NCBI RefSeq assembly: GCF_963853665.1
Contig: NZ_OY970459.1
Span: forward strand, 1,736,001-1,800,000
Reading direction: 5' to 3'
From: Mycobacterium decipiens
GTDB lineage: Bacteria; Actinomycetota; Actinomycetes; Mycobacteriales; Mycobacteriaceae
DNA: 64,000 bases
The position numbers and the translations under genes are program-made. The notes beneath the pieces were generated by a model. The model did not search any database. It was not told where the DNA came from and saw only the letters and a program-made list of their open reading frames with translations. Positions 27,953 through 37,868 of the stretch are shown here, piece by piece. Numbering within the stretch: the first letter of the stretch is position 1; each line of letters opens with the position of its first letter.

Positions 27953-28986
27953 ACATCGACATGGCTGCGCTGCATGCAATCGAGGTAGACCGGGGCATCT
28001 CGGTCAATGAGCTGCTCGAAACGATCAAGTCCGCGCTGCTCACCGCCTACCGGCATACCCAAGGTCACCAAACCGACGCTCGGATCGAGATCGACCGCAA
28101 AAGCGGTGTCGTTCGGGTGATCGCCCGCGAAACCGATGAAGACGGCAATCTCATCAGCGAGTGGGACGACACGCCTGAGGGCTTCGGCCGCATCGCCGCC
28201 ACCACGGCACGTCAGGTGATGCTGCAGCGATTCCGCGACGCCGAGAACGAGCGGACCTACGGCGAGTTCTCCACCCGTGAGGGTGAGATCGTCGCGGGAG
28301 TGATCCAGCGCGACAGCCGGGCCAACGCCCGCGGTCTGGTCGTCGTCCGGATGGGTAGCGAGACCAAGGCGTCCGAGGGCGTGATCCCGGCCGCTGAACA
28401 GGTCCCCGGCGAGAGCTACGAACATGGCAACCGGCTGCGCTGCTACGTCGTCGGTGTGACCCGAGGTTCCCGAGAGCCGCTGATCACGCTGTCGCGCACG
28501 CACCCCAATCTGGTGCGCAAGCTGTTCTCGCTGGAAGTCCCCGAGATCGCCGACGGATCGGTGGAGATCGTGGCGGTGGCCCGCGAAGCCGGCCATCGTT
28601 CCAAGATCGCGGTGGTGTCCCGCGTGCCGGGCCTCAACGCAAAGGGGGCTTGCATCGGCCCGATGGGGCAGCGGGTGCGCAACGTGATGAGCGAACTTTC
28701 CGGGGAGAAGATCGACATCATCGACTACGACGACGATCCGGCCCGCTTCGTCGCCAACGCGTTGTCGCCCGCCAAGGTGGTGTCGGTATCGGTAATCGAC
28801 CAGACCGCCCGGGCCGCCCGCGTGGTGGTGCCCGACTTCCAGTTGTCGCTGGCCATCGGCAAAGAGGGGCAGAATGCGCGGCTCGCGGCCCGGCTCACCG
28901 GGTGGCGGATCGACATCCGCGGCGATTCGCCGCAGTCGGGGCAGCCCGAACAGGGTGCCAGCCGCGGGATGGCACGCGACCGCTAG
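27949..28986 (+). CDS. nusA: Transcription termination/antitermination factor NusA
   Basis: This encodes 345 residues (Rv2841c is 347). The order is an N-terminal RNA-polymerase-binding domain (1-~110), S1 domain (~110-185), then KH1 and KH2. It has the conserved [12 protein letters not shown] and [15 protein letters not shown] loops. As in other mycobacteria it lacks the C-terminal acidic repeats of E. coli NusA. It controls pausing, termination and rRNA antitermination. It overlaps rimP by four bases. The stop codon lies at the first base pairs of a 59-bp tandem repeat. Confidence 0.96.
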   Translation: MNIDMAALHAIEVDRGISVNELLETIKSALLTAYRHTQGHQTDARIEIDRKSGVVRVIARETDEDGNLISEWDDTPEGFGRIAATTARQVMLQRFRDAENERTYGEFSTREGEIVAGVIQRDSRANARGLVVVRMGSETKASEGVIPAAEQVPGESYEHGNRLRCYVVGVTRGSREPLITLSRTHPNLVRKLFSLEVPEIADGSVEIVAVAREAGHRSKIAVVSRVPGLNAKGACIGPMGQRVRNVMSELSGEKIDIIDYDDDPARFVANALSPAKVVSVSVIDQTARAARVVVPDFQLSLAIGKEGQNARLAARLTGWRIDIRGDSPQSGQPEQGASRGMARDR

Positions 28987-29218
28987 CCCGGCGACGATGC
29001 GGACGGCGGAGTCGTCTGAGGAGGAGCTGGGCGGTTGGGCTCTAGCCCGGCGACGATGCGGACGGCGGAGTCGTCTGAGGAGGAGCTGGGCGGTTGGGCT
29101 CTAGCCCGGCGACGATGCGGACGGCGGAGTCGTCTGAGGAGGAGCTGGGCGGTTGGGCTCTAGCCCGGCGACGATGCGGACGGGGGGAGTCGTCTGAGGA
29201 ACCGCCGGGCGGTTCTGA
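28983..29218 (+). repeat. 59-bp tandem repeat array, four units (MIRU-like VNTR)
   Basis: Units start at 28983, 29042, 29101 and 29160, each beginning CTAGCCCGGCGACGATGCGG. The first three are identical. The fourth differs at its centre (a GGGGGG run) and at its end (ACCGCCGGGCGGTTCTGACC). The first unit contains the nusA stop TAG. The core GCCCGGCGACGATGC ... GAGGAG ... GGGC is shared with the 66-bp array after truB and resembles mycobacterial interspersed repetitive units. Copy number is likely to vary between strains. Confidence 0.92.
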
Positions 29219-29247
29219 CCATTTGTGGGGTGACGCTAGACTTAGCC

Positions 29248-29628
29248 GTGATCCAGCGCGAGCCTTCGGCCTCGGTGCATCGACGCCCGGATAATCCCCG
29301 TGGACCGGTGCGGACGTGTGTCGGGTGTCGGAAGCGAGAGCTGGCCGCCGGACTGCTTCGAGTGGTGGCTGTGACGACCGGGAACGGCAGCTACGCCGTT
29401 ATCGTTGATACAGCGACCAGCCTGCCGGGGCGGGGTGCATGGCTGCATCCCCTGCGGCAGTGCGCGCAACAAGCGATTCGGCGGCGGGCTTTCACCAGAG
29501 CGCTGCGCATCGCCGGTTCACCGGACACATCCGCGGTGGTCGAGCACATCGGTTCTTTGGATGCGCTCGACCCAGCGGGCAACAGAACAGGTAGCAACGA
29601 ACATGAGCACACCGTGAAGTCCCGATGA
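29248..29628 (+). CDS. ylxR: YlxR-family RNA-binding protein
   Basis: This encodes about 126 residues. The YlxR signature R-T-C-V-G-C-R-K-R near residue 27 and G-R-G-A-W-L-H-P further on identify the family, whose members sit between nusA and infB in most bacteria and bind RNA and RNase P. The GTG at 29248 and the GTG/ATG-like start at 29230 are both in frame; 29248 is preferred because 29230 lies too close to the repeat array. The C-terminal ~35 residues (N-R-T-G-S-N-E-H-E-H) go beyond the usual domain. Confidence 0.87.
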   Translation: MIQREPSASVHRRPDNPRGPVRTCVGCRKRELAAGLLRVVAVTTGNGSYAVIVDTATSLPGRGAWLHPLRQCAQQAIRRRAFTRALRIAGSPDTSAVVEHIGSLDALDPAGNRTGSNEHEHTVKSR

Positions 29629-29691
29629 CAATGCGTCATAGCTAAACCCGAGGCGCGGCCCACGACTGTCGCCTCATGGACAGGAGATGTA

Positions 29692-32478
29692 GTGGCAGGT
29701 AAGGCCCGCGTACACGAGTTGGCTAAGGAACTCGGTGTTACCAGCAAGGAAGTGCTCGCCCGGCTAAGTGAACAGGGCGAATTCGTCAAATCGGCGTCCT
29801 CGACGGTGGAGGCACCCGTGGCGCGCCGGCTGCGCGAATCGTTTGGCGGCGGCAAGCCGGCCCCCGGGAAAGGCCCGGAGAAGGGCCTCGAAACCGGCCC
29901 TGCGAAGGCCCCCGCGAAGGCGCCCGGCAGCACCGTCGGTAGGGGCCCCGACAAGTCCCTTGACCAGGCCCTCGACGCCGCGATCGACAGGGCCGCAGGC
30001 AACGGCAAAGCGACCGGCACGCCCACTAAGGCCGTCGAATCCGGCGCGACTGCAACCGCCGCCCCGATTGCCCCCGCGGCGCCCGAACCTCCGGCCGCGC
30101 CGCCGCCCAGTCCTCCGGGGCCGACGCCGGGACAGCCGCCCAGCCCGCAGGCCCCCCATCCCGGCATGGCTGCCGGGGCGCGTCCGGGCCCCGCGCCGAA
30201 GCCCGGGATTCGTACCCCGCGCGTCGGCAACAACCCATTCTCGTCGGCGCAACCCGCCGACCGGCCCATTCCGCGTCCGCCGGCTGCGCGCCCCGGAGCG
30301 GCCCGGCCCGGGGGGCCACGGCCGGGTGCCTCGCCCGGCAGCATGCCACCGCGTCCCGGTGGAGCTGCTGGCGGGCCGCGCCCGCCACGTACTGGCGCTC
30401 CGCGGCCCGGCGGCCGGTCCGGGGGGCCCGGTGCCGGCCGCTCCGACGCGGGTGGCGGTAACTACCGAGGTGGAGGCGTGGGTGCCGCACCCGGAACCGG
30501 ATTCCGGGGCCGTCCCGGTGGCGGTGGTGGCGGCGGTGGCCGTCCCGGGCAGCGTGGCGGTGCCGCCGGCGCGTTCGGCCGTCCTGGCGGTGCGCCCCGG
30601 CGCGGTCGCAAATCCAAGCGGCAGAAGCGCCAGGAGTACGACTCGATGCAGGCTCCGGTCGTCGGCGGCGTGCGGTTGCCGCACGGTAACGGCGAGACGA
30701 TCCGGCTGGCCCGCGGTGCGTCCCTGTCGGACTTCGCGGACAAGATCGATGCAAACCCGGCGGCGTTGGTGCAGGCGCTGTTCAATCTCGGCGAGATGGT
30801 GACGGCTACCCAGTCGGTCGGCGACGAGACGCTGGAACTGCTGGGTAGCGAGATGAACTACAACGTTCAGGTCGTCAGCCCCGAGGACGAAGACCGCGAG
30901 TTGCTGGAGTCGTTCGACCTGACCTACGGCGAGGACCACGGCGACGAGGAAGACCTGCAGACGCGTCCGCCGGTGGTTACCGTGATGGGCCACGTCGACC
31001 ACGGCAAGACCCGACTGCTGGACACGATCCGTAAGGCCAACGTCCGCGAGGAAGAAGCCGGCGGCATCACCCAGCACATCGGTGCCTATCAGGTGGGGGT
31101 TGACCTCGAGGGCGACGAGCGGCTGATCACCTTCATCGACACCCCCGGTCACGAGGCGTTCACCGCCATGCGTGCCCGCGGTGCCAAGGCCACCGACATC
31201 GCCATCCTGGTGGTCGCGGCCGATGACGGGGTGATGCCCCAGACAGTGGAGGCCATCAACCACGCGCAGGCCGCTGACGTACCGATTGTGGTGGCGGTCA
31301 ACAAGATCGACAAGGAGGGTGCCGACCCGGCGAAGATTCGCGGCCAGCTCACCGAATACGGTTTGGTGGCCGAAGAATTCGGCGGCGACGCGATGTTCGT
31401 CGATATCTCGGCCAAGCAGGGGACCAACATCGAGGCGCTGCTGGAGGCGGTTGTGCTGACCGCCGACGCGGCGCTGGACCTGCGGGCCAACCCCGACATG
31501 GAAGCCCAGGGTGTGGCCATCGAGGCGCACCTGGACCGCGGCCGCGGACCAGTAGCCACCGTGTTGATCCAGCGCGGCACGCTGCGCGTCGGCGACTCGG
31601 TGGTTGCCGGCGATGCCTATGGACGCGTTCGCCGGATGGTCGACGAACACGGCGAGGACATCGATGCGGCACTGCCGTCGCGTCCCGTTCAGGTCATCGG
31701 CTTCACGTCGGTGCCCGGCGCCGGTGACAACTTCCTGGTGGTCGACGAGGACCGCATCGCCCGGCAAATCGCCGACCGGCGCAGTGCCCGCAAGCGCAAC
31801 GCCCTGGCGGCGCGCTCTCGCAAGCGGATCAGCCTGGAGGACCTGGATTCGGCACTGAAAGAAACCAGCCAGCTGAACCTGATCCTCAAGGGCGACAACG
31901 CCGGTACCGTCGAGGCGCTGGAAGAGGCCCTGATGGGTATCCAGGTCGACGACGAGGTGGTGCTGCGCGTCATCGACCGCGGTGTCGGTGGCATTACCGA
32001 AACCAACGTCAACCTGGCGTCGGCGTCGGATGCGGTGATCATCGGCTTCAATGTGCGCGCGGAAGGCAAGGCGACCGAGCTGGCCAGCCGGGAAGGCGTG
32101 GACATCCGCTACTACTCGGTTATCTACCAGGCGATCGACGAGATCGAGAAGGCGTTGCGCGGGCTGCTCAAGCCGATCTACGAGGAGGTCCAGCTGGGTC
32201 GTGCCGAGATCCGCGCGTTGTTCCGGTCCTCGAAGGTCGGTCTCATCGCCGGCTGCCTGATCACCTCGGGTGTGGTGCGCCGCAACGCAAAGGCTCGGCT
32301 GTTGCGCGACAACATCGTCGTCTCCGAGAACCTGTCGGTGGTCTCGCTACGGCGCGAAAAGGACGACGTGACCGAGGTCCGCGAGGGCTTCGAATGCGGT
32401 CTGACACTGGGTTACTCCGACATCAAGGAGGGCGACGTCATCGAGTCCTACGAGCTGGTCCAGAAAGAGCGCTCCTGA
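29692..32478 (+). CDS. infB: Translation initiation factor IF-2
   Basis: This encodes 928 residues (Rv2839c is 900). Residues 1-~55 form the IF2N fold ([15 protein letters not shown]). A long Pro/Ala/Gly-rich, positively charged linker follows to about residue 325, including an RGG-like stretch of glycine runs. A second IF2N domain comes next, then the GTPase: G1 G-H-V-D-H-G-K-T, G2 G-G-I-T-Q-H-I-G, G3 D-T-P-G-H-E and G4 N-K-I-D. Domains II-IV follow and bind fMet-tRNA. It positions initiator tRNA on the 30S subunit. The extra length over H37Rv is in the linker. The GTG start at 29692 follows a GGAGA site. Confidence 0.97.
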   Translation: MAGKARVHELAKELGVTSKEVLARLSEQGEFVKSASSTVEAPVARRLRESFGGGKPAPGKGPEKGLETGPAKAPAKAPGSTVGRGPDKSLDQALDAAIDRAAGNGKATGTPTKAVESGATATAAPIAPAAPEPPAAPPPSPPGPTPGQPPSPQAPHPGMAAGARPGPAPKPGIRTPRVGNNPFSSAQPADRPIPRPPAARPGAARPGGPRPGASPGSMPPRPGGAAGGPRPPRTGAPRPGGRSGGPGAGRSDAGGGNYRGGGVGAAPGTGFRGRPGGGGGGGGRPGQRGGAAGAFGRPGGAPRRGRKSKRQKRQEYDSMQAPVVGGVRLPHGNGETIRLARGASLSDFADKIDANPAALVQALFNLGEMVTATQSVGDETLELLGSEMNYNVQVVSPEDEDRELLESFDLTYGEDHGDEEDLQTRPPVVTVMGHVDHGKTRLLDTIRKANVREEEAGGITQHIGAYQVGVDLEGDERLITFIDTPGHEAFTAMRARGAKATDIAILVVAADDGVMPQTVEAINHAQAADVPIVVAVNKIDKEGADPAKIRGQLTEYGLVAEEFGGDAMFVDISAKQGTNIEALLEAVVLTADAALDLRANPDMEAQGVAIEAHLDRGRGPVATVLIQRGTLRVGDSVVAGDAYGRVRRMVDEHGEDIDAALPSRPVQVIGFTSVPGAGDNFLVVDEDRIARQIADRRSARKRNALAARSRKRISLEDLDSALKETSQLNLILKGDNAGTVEALEEALMGIQVDDEVVLRVIDRGVGGITETNVNLASASDAVIIGFNVRAEGKATELASREGVDIRYYSVIYQAIDEIEKALRGLLKPIYEEVQLGRAEIRALFRSSKVGLIAGCLITSGVVRRNAKARLLRDNIVVSENLSVVSLRREKDDVTEVREGFECGLTLGYSDIKEGDVIESYELVQKERS

Positions 32479-32490
32479 TGAGCCTCGGGC

Positions 32491-33952
<1,462 letters not shown>

Positions 33953-33958
33953 CCGCCG

Positions 33959-35308
33959 TTGAGCGAAGTGGGGCAGCGCGCGGGAGGCCGCCAGATCGCG
34001 CAGCTGGCGTTGCCCGCGCTGGGTGTGCTGGCCGCCGAGCCGTTGTACTTGTTGTTCGACACCGCCGTGGTCGGGCGGCTTGGGGCGGTATCGCTGGCCG
34101 GTCTGGCCATCGGCAGTCTGGTGCTCGGCCTGGTTGGTTCGCAGGCGACGTTTCTGTCCTACGGCACCACCGCGCGCTCGGCGCGCCGCTTCGGCGCCGG
34201 CGACCGGGCGGCGGCGGTCACCGAGGGGGTGCAGGCGACCTGGCTGGCGCTGGGTCTGGGCGGCTTGACGATCGTCGTGGTGGAGGCTATGGCGGTCCCG
34301 CTGGTGTCGGCGATCGCTGGGGCCGGAACGGAAGGATCGGGCGGCCGAGGCGGTACAGCCATCGCCGCGGCGGCCTTGCCGTGGCTGCGGATCGCGATTC
34401 TGGGCACCCCCGCGATCCTGGTCTCGCTTGCCGGTAACGGCTGGATGCGGGGCGTGCAGGACACCGTGCGGCCGCTGCGCTATGTGGTCGCCGGCTTCGG
34501 GTTGTCGGCTGTGCTGTGCCCGCTGCTGGTCTACGGCTGGTTGGGGTTGCCCCGCTGGGGGCTACCGGGCTCGGCGGTAGCCAATCTGGTCGGTCAGTGG
34601 CTGGCGGCGCTGCTGTTCGGGGGTGCGCTGCTCGCCGAGCGGGTGCCGCTGCGGCCGGACCGCGCCGTGCTGGGCGCCCAACTGACGATGGCGCGCGACC
34701 TGATCGTGCGGACCATGGCGTTCCAGGCGTGCTTTGTCTCGGCTGCGGCGGTGGCCGCAAGGTTCGGTGCTGCCGCGCTCGCGGCGCACCAGGTCGTATT
34801 GCAGCTGTGGGGGTTTTTCGCCCTGGTTCTTGATTCGCTGGCCATCGCGGCGCAGTCGCTGGTCGGTGCCGCGCTGGGTGCTGGTGACGCCGGGCACGCC
34901 AGGTCGGTGGCGTGGCGGGTGACGGCGTTTTCGTTGCTGGCCGCGGGGATACTGGCAGCGGCATTGGGGATCGGCGCCTCGGTGCTGCCCGGGCTGTTCA
35001 CCGACGATCGATCCGTACTCGCCGCGATCGGGGTGCCGTGGTGGTTCATGGTGGCCCAATTACCCATCGCGGGAATCGTTTTCGCGCTGGACGGGGTGCT
35101 GCTGGGCGCCGGCGATGCCGCCTTCATGCGGACCGCGACCGTGGCGAGCGCATTGGTCGGCTTTTTGCCGCTGATCTGGCTGTCGCTGGCGTACGGCTGG
35201 GGGCTGGCGGGCATCTGGTCGGGACTGAGCACGTTCGTAGCGCTGCGGCTGATCTTTGTCGGATGGCGGGCGCTGGGTGGCCGGTGGGCGGTGACGGGAA
35301 CGGCGTAA
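33959..35308 (+). CDS. dinF: MATE family efflux protein (DinF)
   Basis: This encodes 449 residues (Rv2836c is about 439). There are about 12 hydrophobic segments in two halves; the first loop A-E-P-L-Y-L-L-F-D-T-A-V-V-G-R-L-G is the DinF/MATE signature. It is expected to export cationic compounds with Na+ or H+ exchange; the true substrate is not known. TTG start six bases after the cnpB stop. In H37Rv dinF is followed by the ugpABCE glycerophosphodiester importer; here a 55-bp repeat array and echA16 follow directly. Confidence 0.93.
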   Translation: MSEVGQRAGGRQIAQLALPALGVLAAEPLYLLFDTAVVGRLGAVSLAGLAIGSLVLGLVGSQATFLSYGTTARSARRFGAGDRAAAVTEGVQATWLALGLGGLTIVVVEAMAVPLVSAIAGAGTEGSGGRGGTAIAAAALPWLRIAILGTPAILVSLAGNGWMRGVQDTVRPLRYVVAGFGLSAVLCPLLVYGWLGLPRWGLPGSAVANLVGQWLAALLFGGALLAERVPLRPDRAVLGAQLTMARDLIVRTMAFQACFVSAAAVAARFGAAALAAHQVVLQLWGFFALVLDSLAIAAQSLVGAALGAGDAGHARSVAWRVTAFSLLAAGILAAALGIGASVLPGLFTDDRSVLAAIGVPWWFMVAQLPIAGIVFALDGVLLGAGDAAFMRTATVASALVGFLPLIWLSLAYGWGLAGIWSGLSTFVALRLIFVGWRALGGRWAVTGTA

Positions 35309-35310
35309 GC

Positions 35311-35574
35311 GGTGACCCGCTGCGCCCGGCTGCGCCGCGCTTGCGATCGCCGCTCGCTTTATGGCGGTGACCCGCTGCGCCCGGCTGCGCCGCGCTTGCG
35401 ATCGCCGCTCGCTTTATGGCGGTGACCCGCTGCGCCCGGCTGCGCCGCGCTTGCGATCGCCGCTCGCTTTATGGCGGTGACCCGCTGCGCCCGGCTGCGC
35501 CGCGCTTGCGATCGCCGCTCGCTTTATGGCGGTGACCCGCTGCGCCCGGCTGCGCCGCGCTTGCGATCGCCGCT
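35311..35574 (+). repeat. 55-bp tandem repeat array, five units
   Basis: Units start at 35311, 35366, 35421, 35476 and 35531, each beginning GGTGACCCGCTGCGCCCGGC and continuing TGCGCCGCGCTTGCGATCGC. The first four are full length with the tail CGCTCGCTTTATGGC; the fifth ends at the echA16 stop. Copies are essentially identical. The array starts two bases after the dinF stop and fills the whole dinF-echA16 gap. The same core (CGACCCGCTG...CTTGCGATCGCCGCT) recurs in the 56-bp repeats after fadE21. Confidence 0.94.
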
Positions 35575-36322
35575 AATGCACCTGGGAGCGGCCGCGTTGC
35601 AGCACGGCGTCGCGGTTGGCGGCGATGTCATCGCCGCTAGTCCGGAACTGTTTGGCCGCCGTCGCTTCCAGCCACAGGCCGTGGGCGGTCTGGGACTCGT
35701 CGATGCGATGGTAGGACGCCAGGAGCGCCCGCACGGCGTTCTGGTTGTTGCCGACGATGGACGCGGCCACCTGCCGGGCGGTGGTCAGCAACCGGCCGTG
35801 CGGCACCACCTCGGTGACCAGGCCGGCGTGCAGGGCGTCGGTGGCCGAGAGGTAGTCCCCGGTAAGGCTCATCCGCCGGGCCAGGCCCACACCCACCCGC
35901 TGCGGCAGCCGCACGCTGAGTCCCCAGGTGGGCAACAGCCCCACTCGCGCATGGGTGTCGGCAAAGCGCGCCTGCTCCGAGGCGATCAGGATGTCGCAGT
36001 ACAGCGTCAGCTCGAGCCCGCCGGTGACCGCGGCGCCGTTGATCGCGCCGATCACCGGTTTGGTCATCGCCGGCCACCGCGGTGAGATGTCGGGCAGCGC
36101 CGACCGCCCGCTCAGCTCTTTGAGGTCGAGTCCGGCGCAGAACACGGGATCGGTACCGGTGAGGATGACGACGTCGACGTCGTCATCGGTCTCGGCCTCG
36201 GTCAGGGCCGCGAAAAACCGATCCCGCAGCGCTTCGGACAGCGCATTGCGGGACTCGGGCCGGTTCAGGGTCAGGGTGCGCACGCGCTCGCTGGTGTCGA
36301 TCAGCAGGATGTCGTCGGCCAT
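35573..36322 (-). CDS. echA16: Enoyl-CoA hydratase/isomerase
   Basis: This encodes 249 residues, as in Rv2831. Crotonase features: the oxyanion segment C-A-G-L-D-L-K-E, the G-A-A-V-T-G-G-L-E-L loop and A-D-T-H-A-R-V-G-L-L-P. The second catalytic glutamate position of true hydratases is replaced in this W-G-L-S-V-R-L-P region (P-T-W-G where hydratases have P-G/E-x-G-G), so isomerase or hydrolase activity is possible. The ATG at 36320-36322 gives the exact family length. The stop lies within the last repeat unit. It is divergent from vapBC22, with 79 bases between the starts. Confidence 0.93.
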   Translation of the reverse strand: MADDILLIDTSERVRTLTLNRPESRNALSEALRDRFFAALTEAETDDDVDVVILTGTDPVFCAGLDLKELSGRSALPDISPRWPAMTKPVIGAINGAAVTGGLELTLYCDILIASEQARFADTHARVGLLPTWGLSVRLPQRVGVGLARRMSLTGDYLSATDALHAGLVTEVVPHGRLLTTARQVAASIVGNNQNAVRALLASYHRIDESQTAHGLWLEATAAKQFRTSGDDIAANRDAVLQRGRSQVH

Positions 36323-36401
36323 AGCGCAACCGTAGTCAGCCGCTACAGCTGGCCACCATCCGCACCGCGCTGACCAGTCATCTGACAAGATGACCAGAAA
36401 T

Positions 36402-36677
36402 ATGACCGCTACCGAGGTGAAGGCCAAGATCCTTGCGTTGCTTGACGAAGTGGCGGCAGGCGAGGAAATCGAGATCACCAAACACGGCCGTGCGATCGCC
36501 CGTCTGGTAGCGGCGACCGGGTCGCATGCTCTGAAGGGTCGGATGTCGGGGATGGCGATGACGGCCGTCGACGAGGACCATCTCTTCACCACCGGGGCGT
36601 CCTGGAACGCTTCACGACGACGGTGTTGCTCGACTCGCACGTGGTGCACTGGTGGTCGGCCGAACCCCAGCGTCTAA
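36402..36677 (+). CDS. vapB22: VapB22-like antitoxin with C-terminal readthrough extension
   Basis: The first 71 residues are a Phd/VapB-type antitoxin (M-T-A-T-E-V-K-A-K-I-L, then G-E-E-I-E-I-T-K-H-G-R-A-I-A-R-L-V), the DNA-binding half. In H37Rv VapB22 is 71 residues. Here codon 72, at 36615-36617, is CGA where an ATGA overlap would give TGA, so the frame runs on for 20 more residues, rich in Arg and Cys, and stops at 36677 inside the toxin gene. The C-terminal toxin-binding segment up to W-N-A-S is still present. The ATG 36390 is an alternative start. This could be a real variant or a base-call error. Confidence 0.85.
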   Translation: MTATEVKAKILALLDEVAAGEEIEITKHGRAIARLVAATGSHALKGRMSGMAMTAVDEDHLFTTGASWNASRRRCCSTRTWCTGGRPNPSV

Positions 36678-37006
36678 GCAAGGTAGCGAGCCGAGCCGTC
36701 GAACAGGCCGACCAGCTCGCGGTTGCCGCGGTCACCTGGTTCGAGCTGGCTTGGCTTGCGGAGCAGGAACGCATCCAACTGACGATTCCCATGCGCTCTT
36801 GGCTTCAGCAACTCGCCGAACACGTCCGTACCGTTGGCATCACGCCGTCCGTGGCTGCCACCGCGGTGTCACTGCCGTCGTCGTTCCCGGGTGATCGCGC
36901 CGACCGGTTGATCTACGCCACCGCTGTCGAGTATGGCTGGCGGCTGGTGACCAAAGACCGTCGCCTCCGGAGTCATCGGCATCCGCGCCCCGTCACGGTC
37001 TGGTAG
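36623..37006 (+). CDS. vapC22: VapC22-like PIN-domain toxin, shifted start
   Basis: The PIN ribonuclease core is intact: Asp in L-L-D-S-H, Glu in W-F-E-L-A-W-L, Asp in D-R-A-D-R-L-I-Y-A-T-A and Asp in T-K-D-R-R-L, the four acidic residues that bind Mg2+. VapC toxins cut tRNA or rRNA. The expected first codon (36614-36616), which would give the 130-residue H37Rv length, reads ACG rather than ATG. The nearest conventional start in frame is GTG 36623, giving 127 residues that lose M-T-T. Expression from this start, or from the rare ACG, is uncertain. It overlaps the extended antitoxin by 55 bases. Confidence 0.85.
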   Translation: MLLDSHVVHWWSAEPQRLSKVASRAVEQADQLAVAAVTWFELAWLAEQERIQLTIPMRSWLQQLAEHVRTVGITPSVAATAVSLPSSFPGDRADRLIYATAVEYGWRLVTKDRRLRSHRHPRPVTVW

Positions 37007-37044
37007 CACCGCCAGCCAGTAGGGCCGCGCCTATTGTGGAAGGC

Positions 37045-37311
37045 ATGTGCCGGAACATCACCGAACTGCGCGGTTTGCAGCCGGCGGCCACGGCTGAGGA
37101 GATCGCGGCGGCGGCGCGCCAATATGTGCGCAAGGTCAGCGGAATCACCCACCCGTCAGCGGCCAACGCTGACGCGTTCGAGGCGGCGGTCGCTGAGGTC
37201 ACCGCGACCACCACGCGGTTGCTGGACGGCTTGCCGCCGCGGCGTCAGCCGCCGAAGACCGTCCCGCCGTTGCGCCGGCCGGAAGTGGTGGCCAGACTCG
37301 GCGCGCGATGA
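37045..37311 (+). CDS. DUF2277 family protein
   Basis: This encodes 88 residues. It opens with M-C-R-N-I-T-E-L-R, the hallmark of DUF2277, and has Q-Y-V-R-K-V-S-G-I-T-H-P-S, also conserved in the family, then a helix and a Pro/Arg-rich tail. The function is unknown. The ATG at 37045 is preferred because M-C-R-N is the conserved start; GTG 37036 is in frame. It overlaps the DUF1802 gene by four bases (ATGA). I believe the H37Rv equivalent is Rv2828A. Confidence 0.82.
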   Translation: MCRNITELRGLQPAATAEEIAAAARQYVRKVSGITHPSAANADAFEAAVAEVTATTTRLLDGLPPRRQPPKTVPPLRRPEVVARLGAR

Positions 37312-37868
37312 CCCAGACGGTGACCGCACCCGCGCTGAAGGAATGGAGCGCGGTCGTGCATGCGCTGCTGGGCGGTCGCCAGTGTGTGTTGCTGCGCAAA
37401 GGCGGCATCGGGGAGAAGCGGTTCGAGGTGGCGGCCCGGGAGTTCTTGCTGTTCCCGACGGTGGCGCACAGCCACGCGGAGCGGGTTCGGTTCGAGCACC
37501 GCGACCTGCTTGCCGCCGCGGCGGCCGACAGCACCGACGAACATGTGCTGGTGCGGGCGGCGGCGAAAGTCGTTGCCGCACTGCCGGTTAACCGGCCAGA
37601 GGGCCTCGCGGAAATTGAGGATCTGCATATCTGGACCGCCGAGTCCGTCCGCGCCGACCGACTTGACTTCCGGCCCAAACATAAACTCGCCGTTCTGGTG
37701 GTGTCCGCGATTCCGCTGATGGAGCCGGTGCGGCTGAGCCGCACCCCCGAGTACTCGGGCTGCACCAGCTGGGTGCGGGTTCCGGTGGCGCCGGACCTGG
37801 CGGCCCCGGTGCACGACGACGCGGTGCTAGCCCGGGTTGCCGCCCGAGTCCGCGACGCCGTCGGCTGA
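37308..37868 (+). CDS. DUF1802 family protein
   Basis: This encodes 186 residues (Rv2828c is about 181). The DUF1802 pattern is visible: L-K-E-W-S-A-V-V-H-A-L at the N-terminus, then L-L-R-K-G-G-I-G-E, F-E-V-A-A-R-E-F-L-L-F-P-T and a central H-x-x-R-V-R-F-E-H. The function is unknown. It is coupled to the DUF2277 gene (ATGA). Its last 42 bases overlap the 3' end of the convergent CocE-type hydrolase gene. In H37Rv about 20 kb, including the CRISPR locus, lies between these two genes. Confidence 0.85.
   Translation: MTQTVTAPALKEWSAVVHALLGGRQCVLLRKGGIGEKRFEVAAREFLLFPTVAHSHAERVRFEHRDLLAAAAADSTDEHVLVRAAAKVVAALPVNRPEGLAEIEDLHIWTAESVRADRLDFRPKHKLAVLVVSAIPLMEPVRLSRTPEYSGCTSWVRVPVAPDLAAPVHDDAVLARVAARVRDAVG

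Noticed and set aside
29764..31767. 667-codon minus-strand frame opposite infB
   Set aside because: GC-driven shadow of infB; composition (His/Gln/Arg rich) is unlike real proteins.
35311..35574. Possible CRISPR array
   Set aside because: Units are directly adjacent without spacers of differing sequence, and no cas gene is present; it is a tandem repeat. The same applies to the other three arrays.
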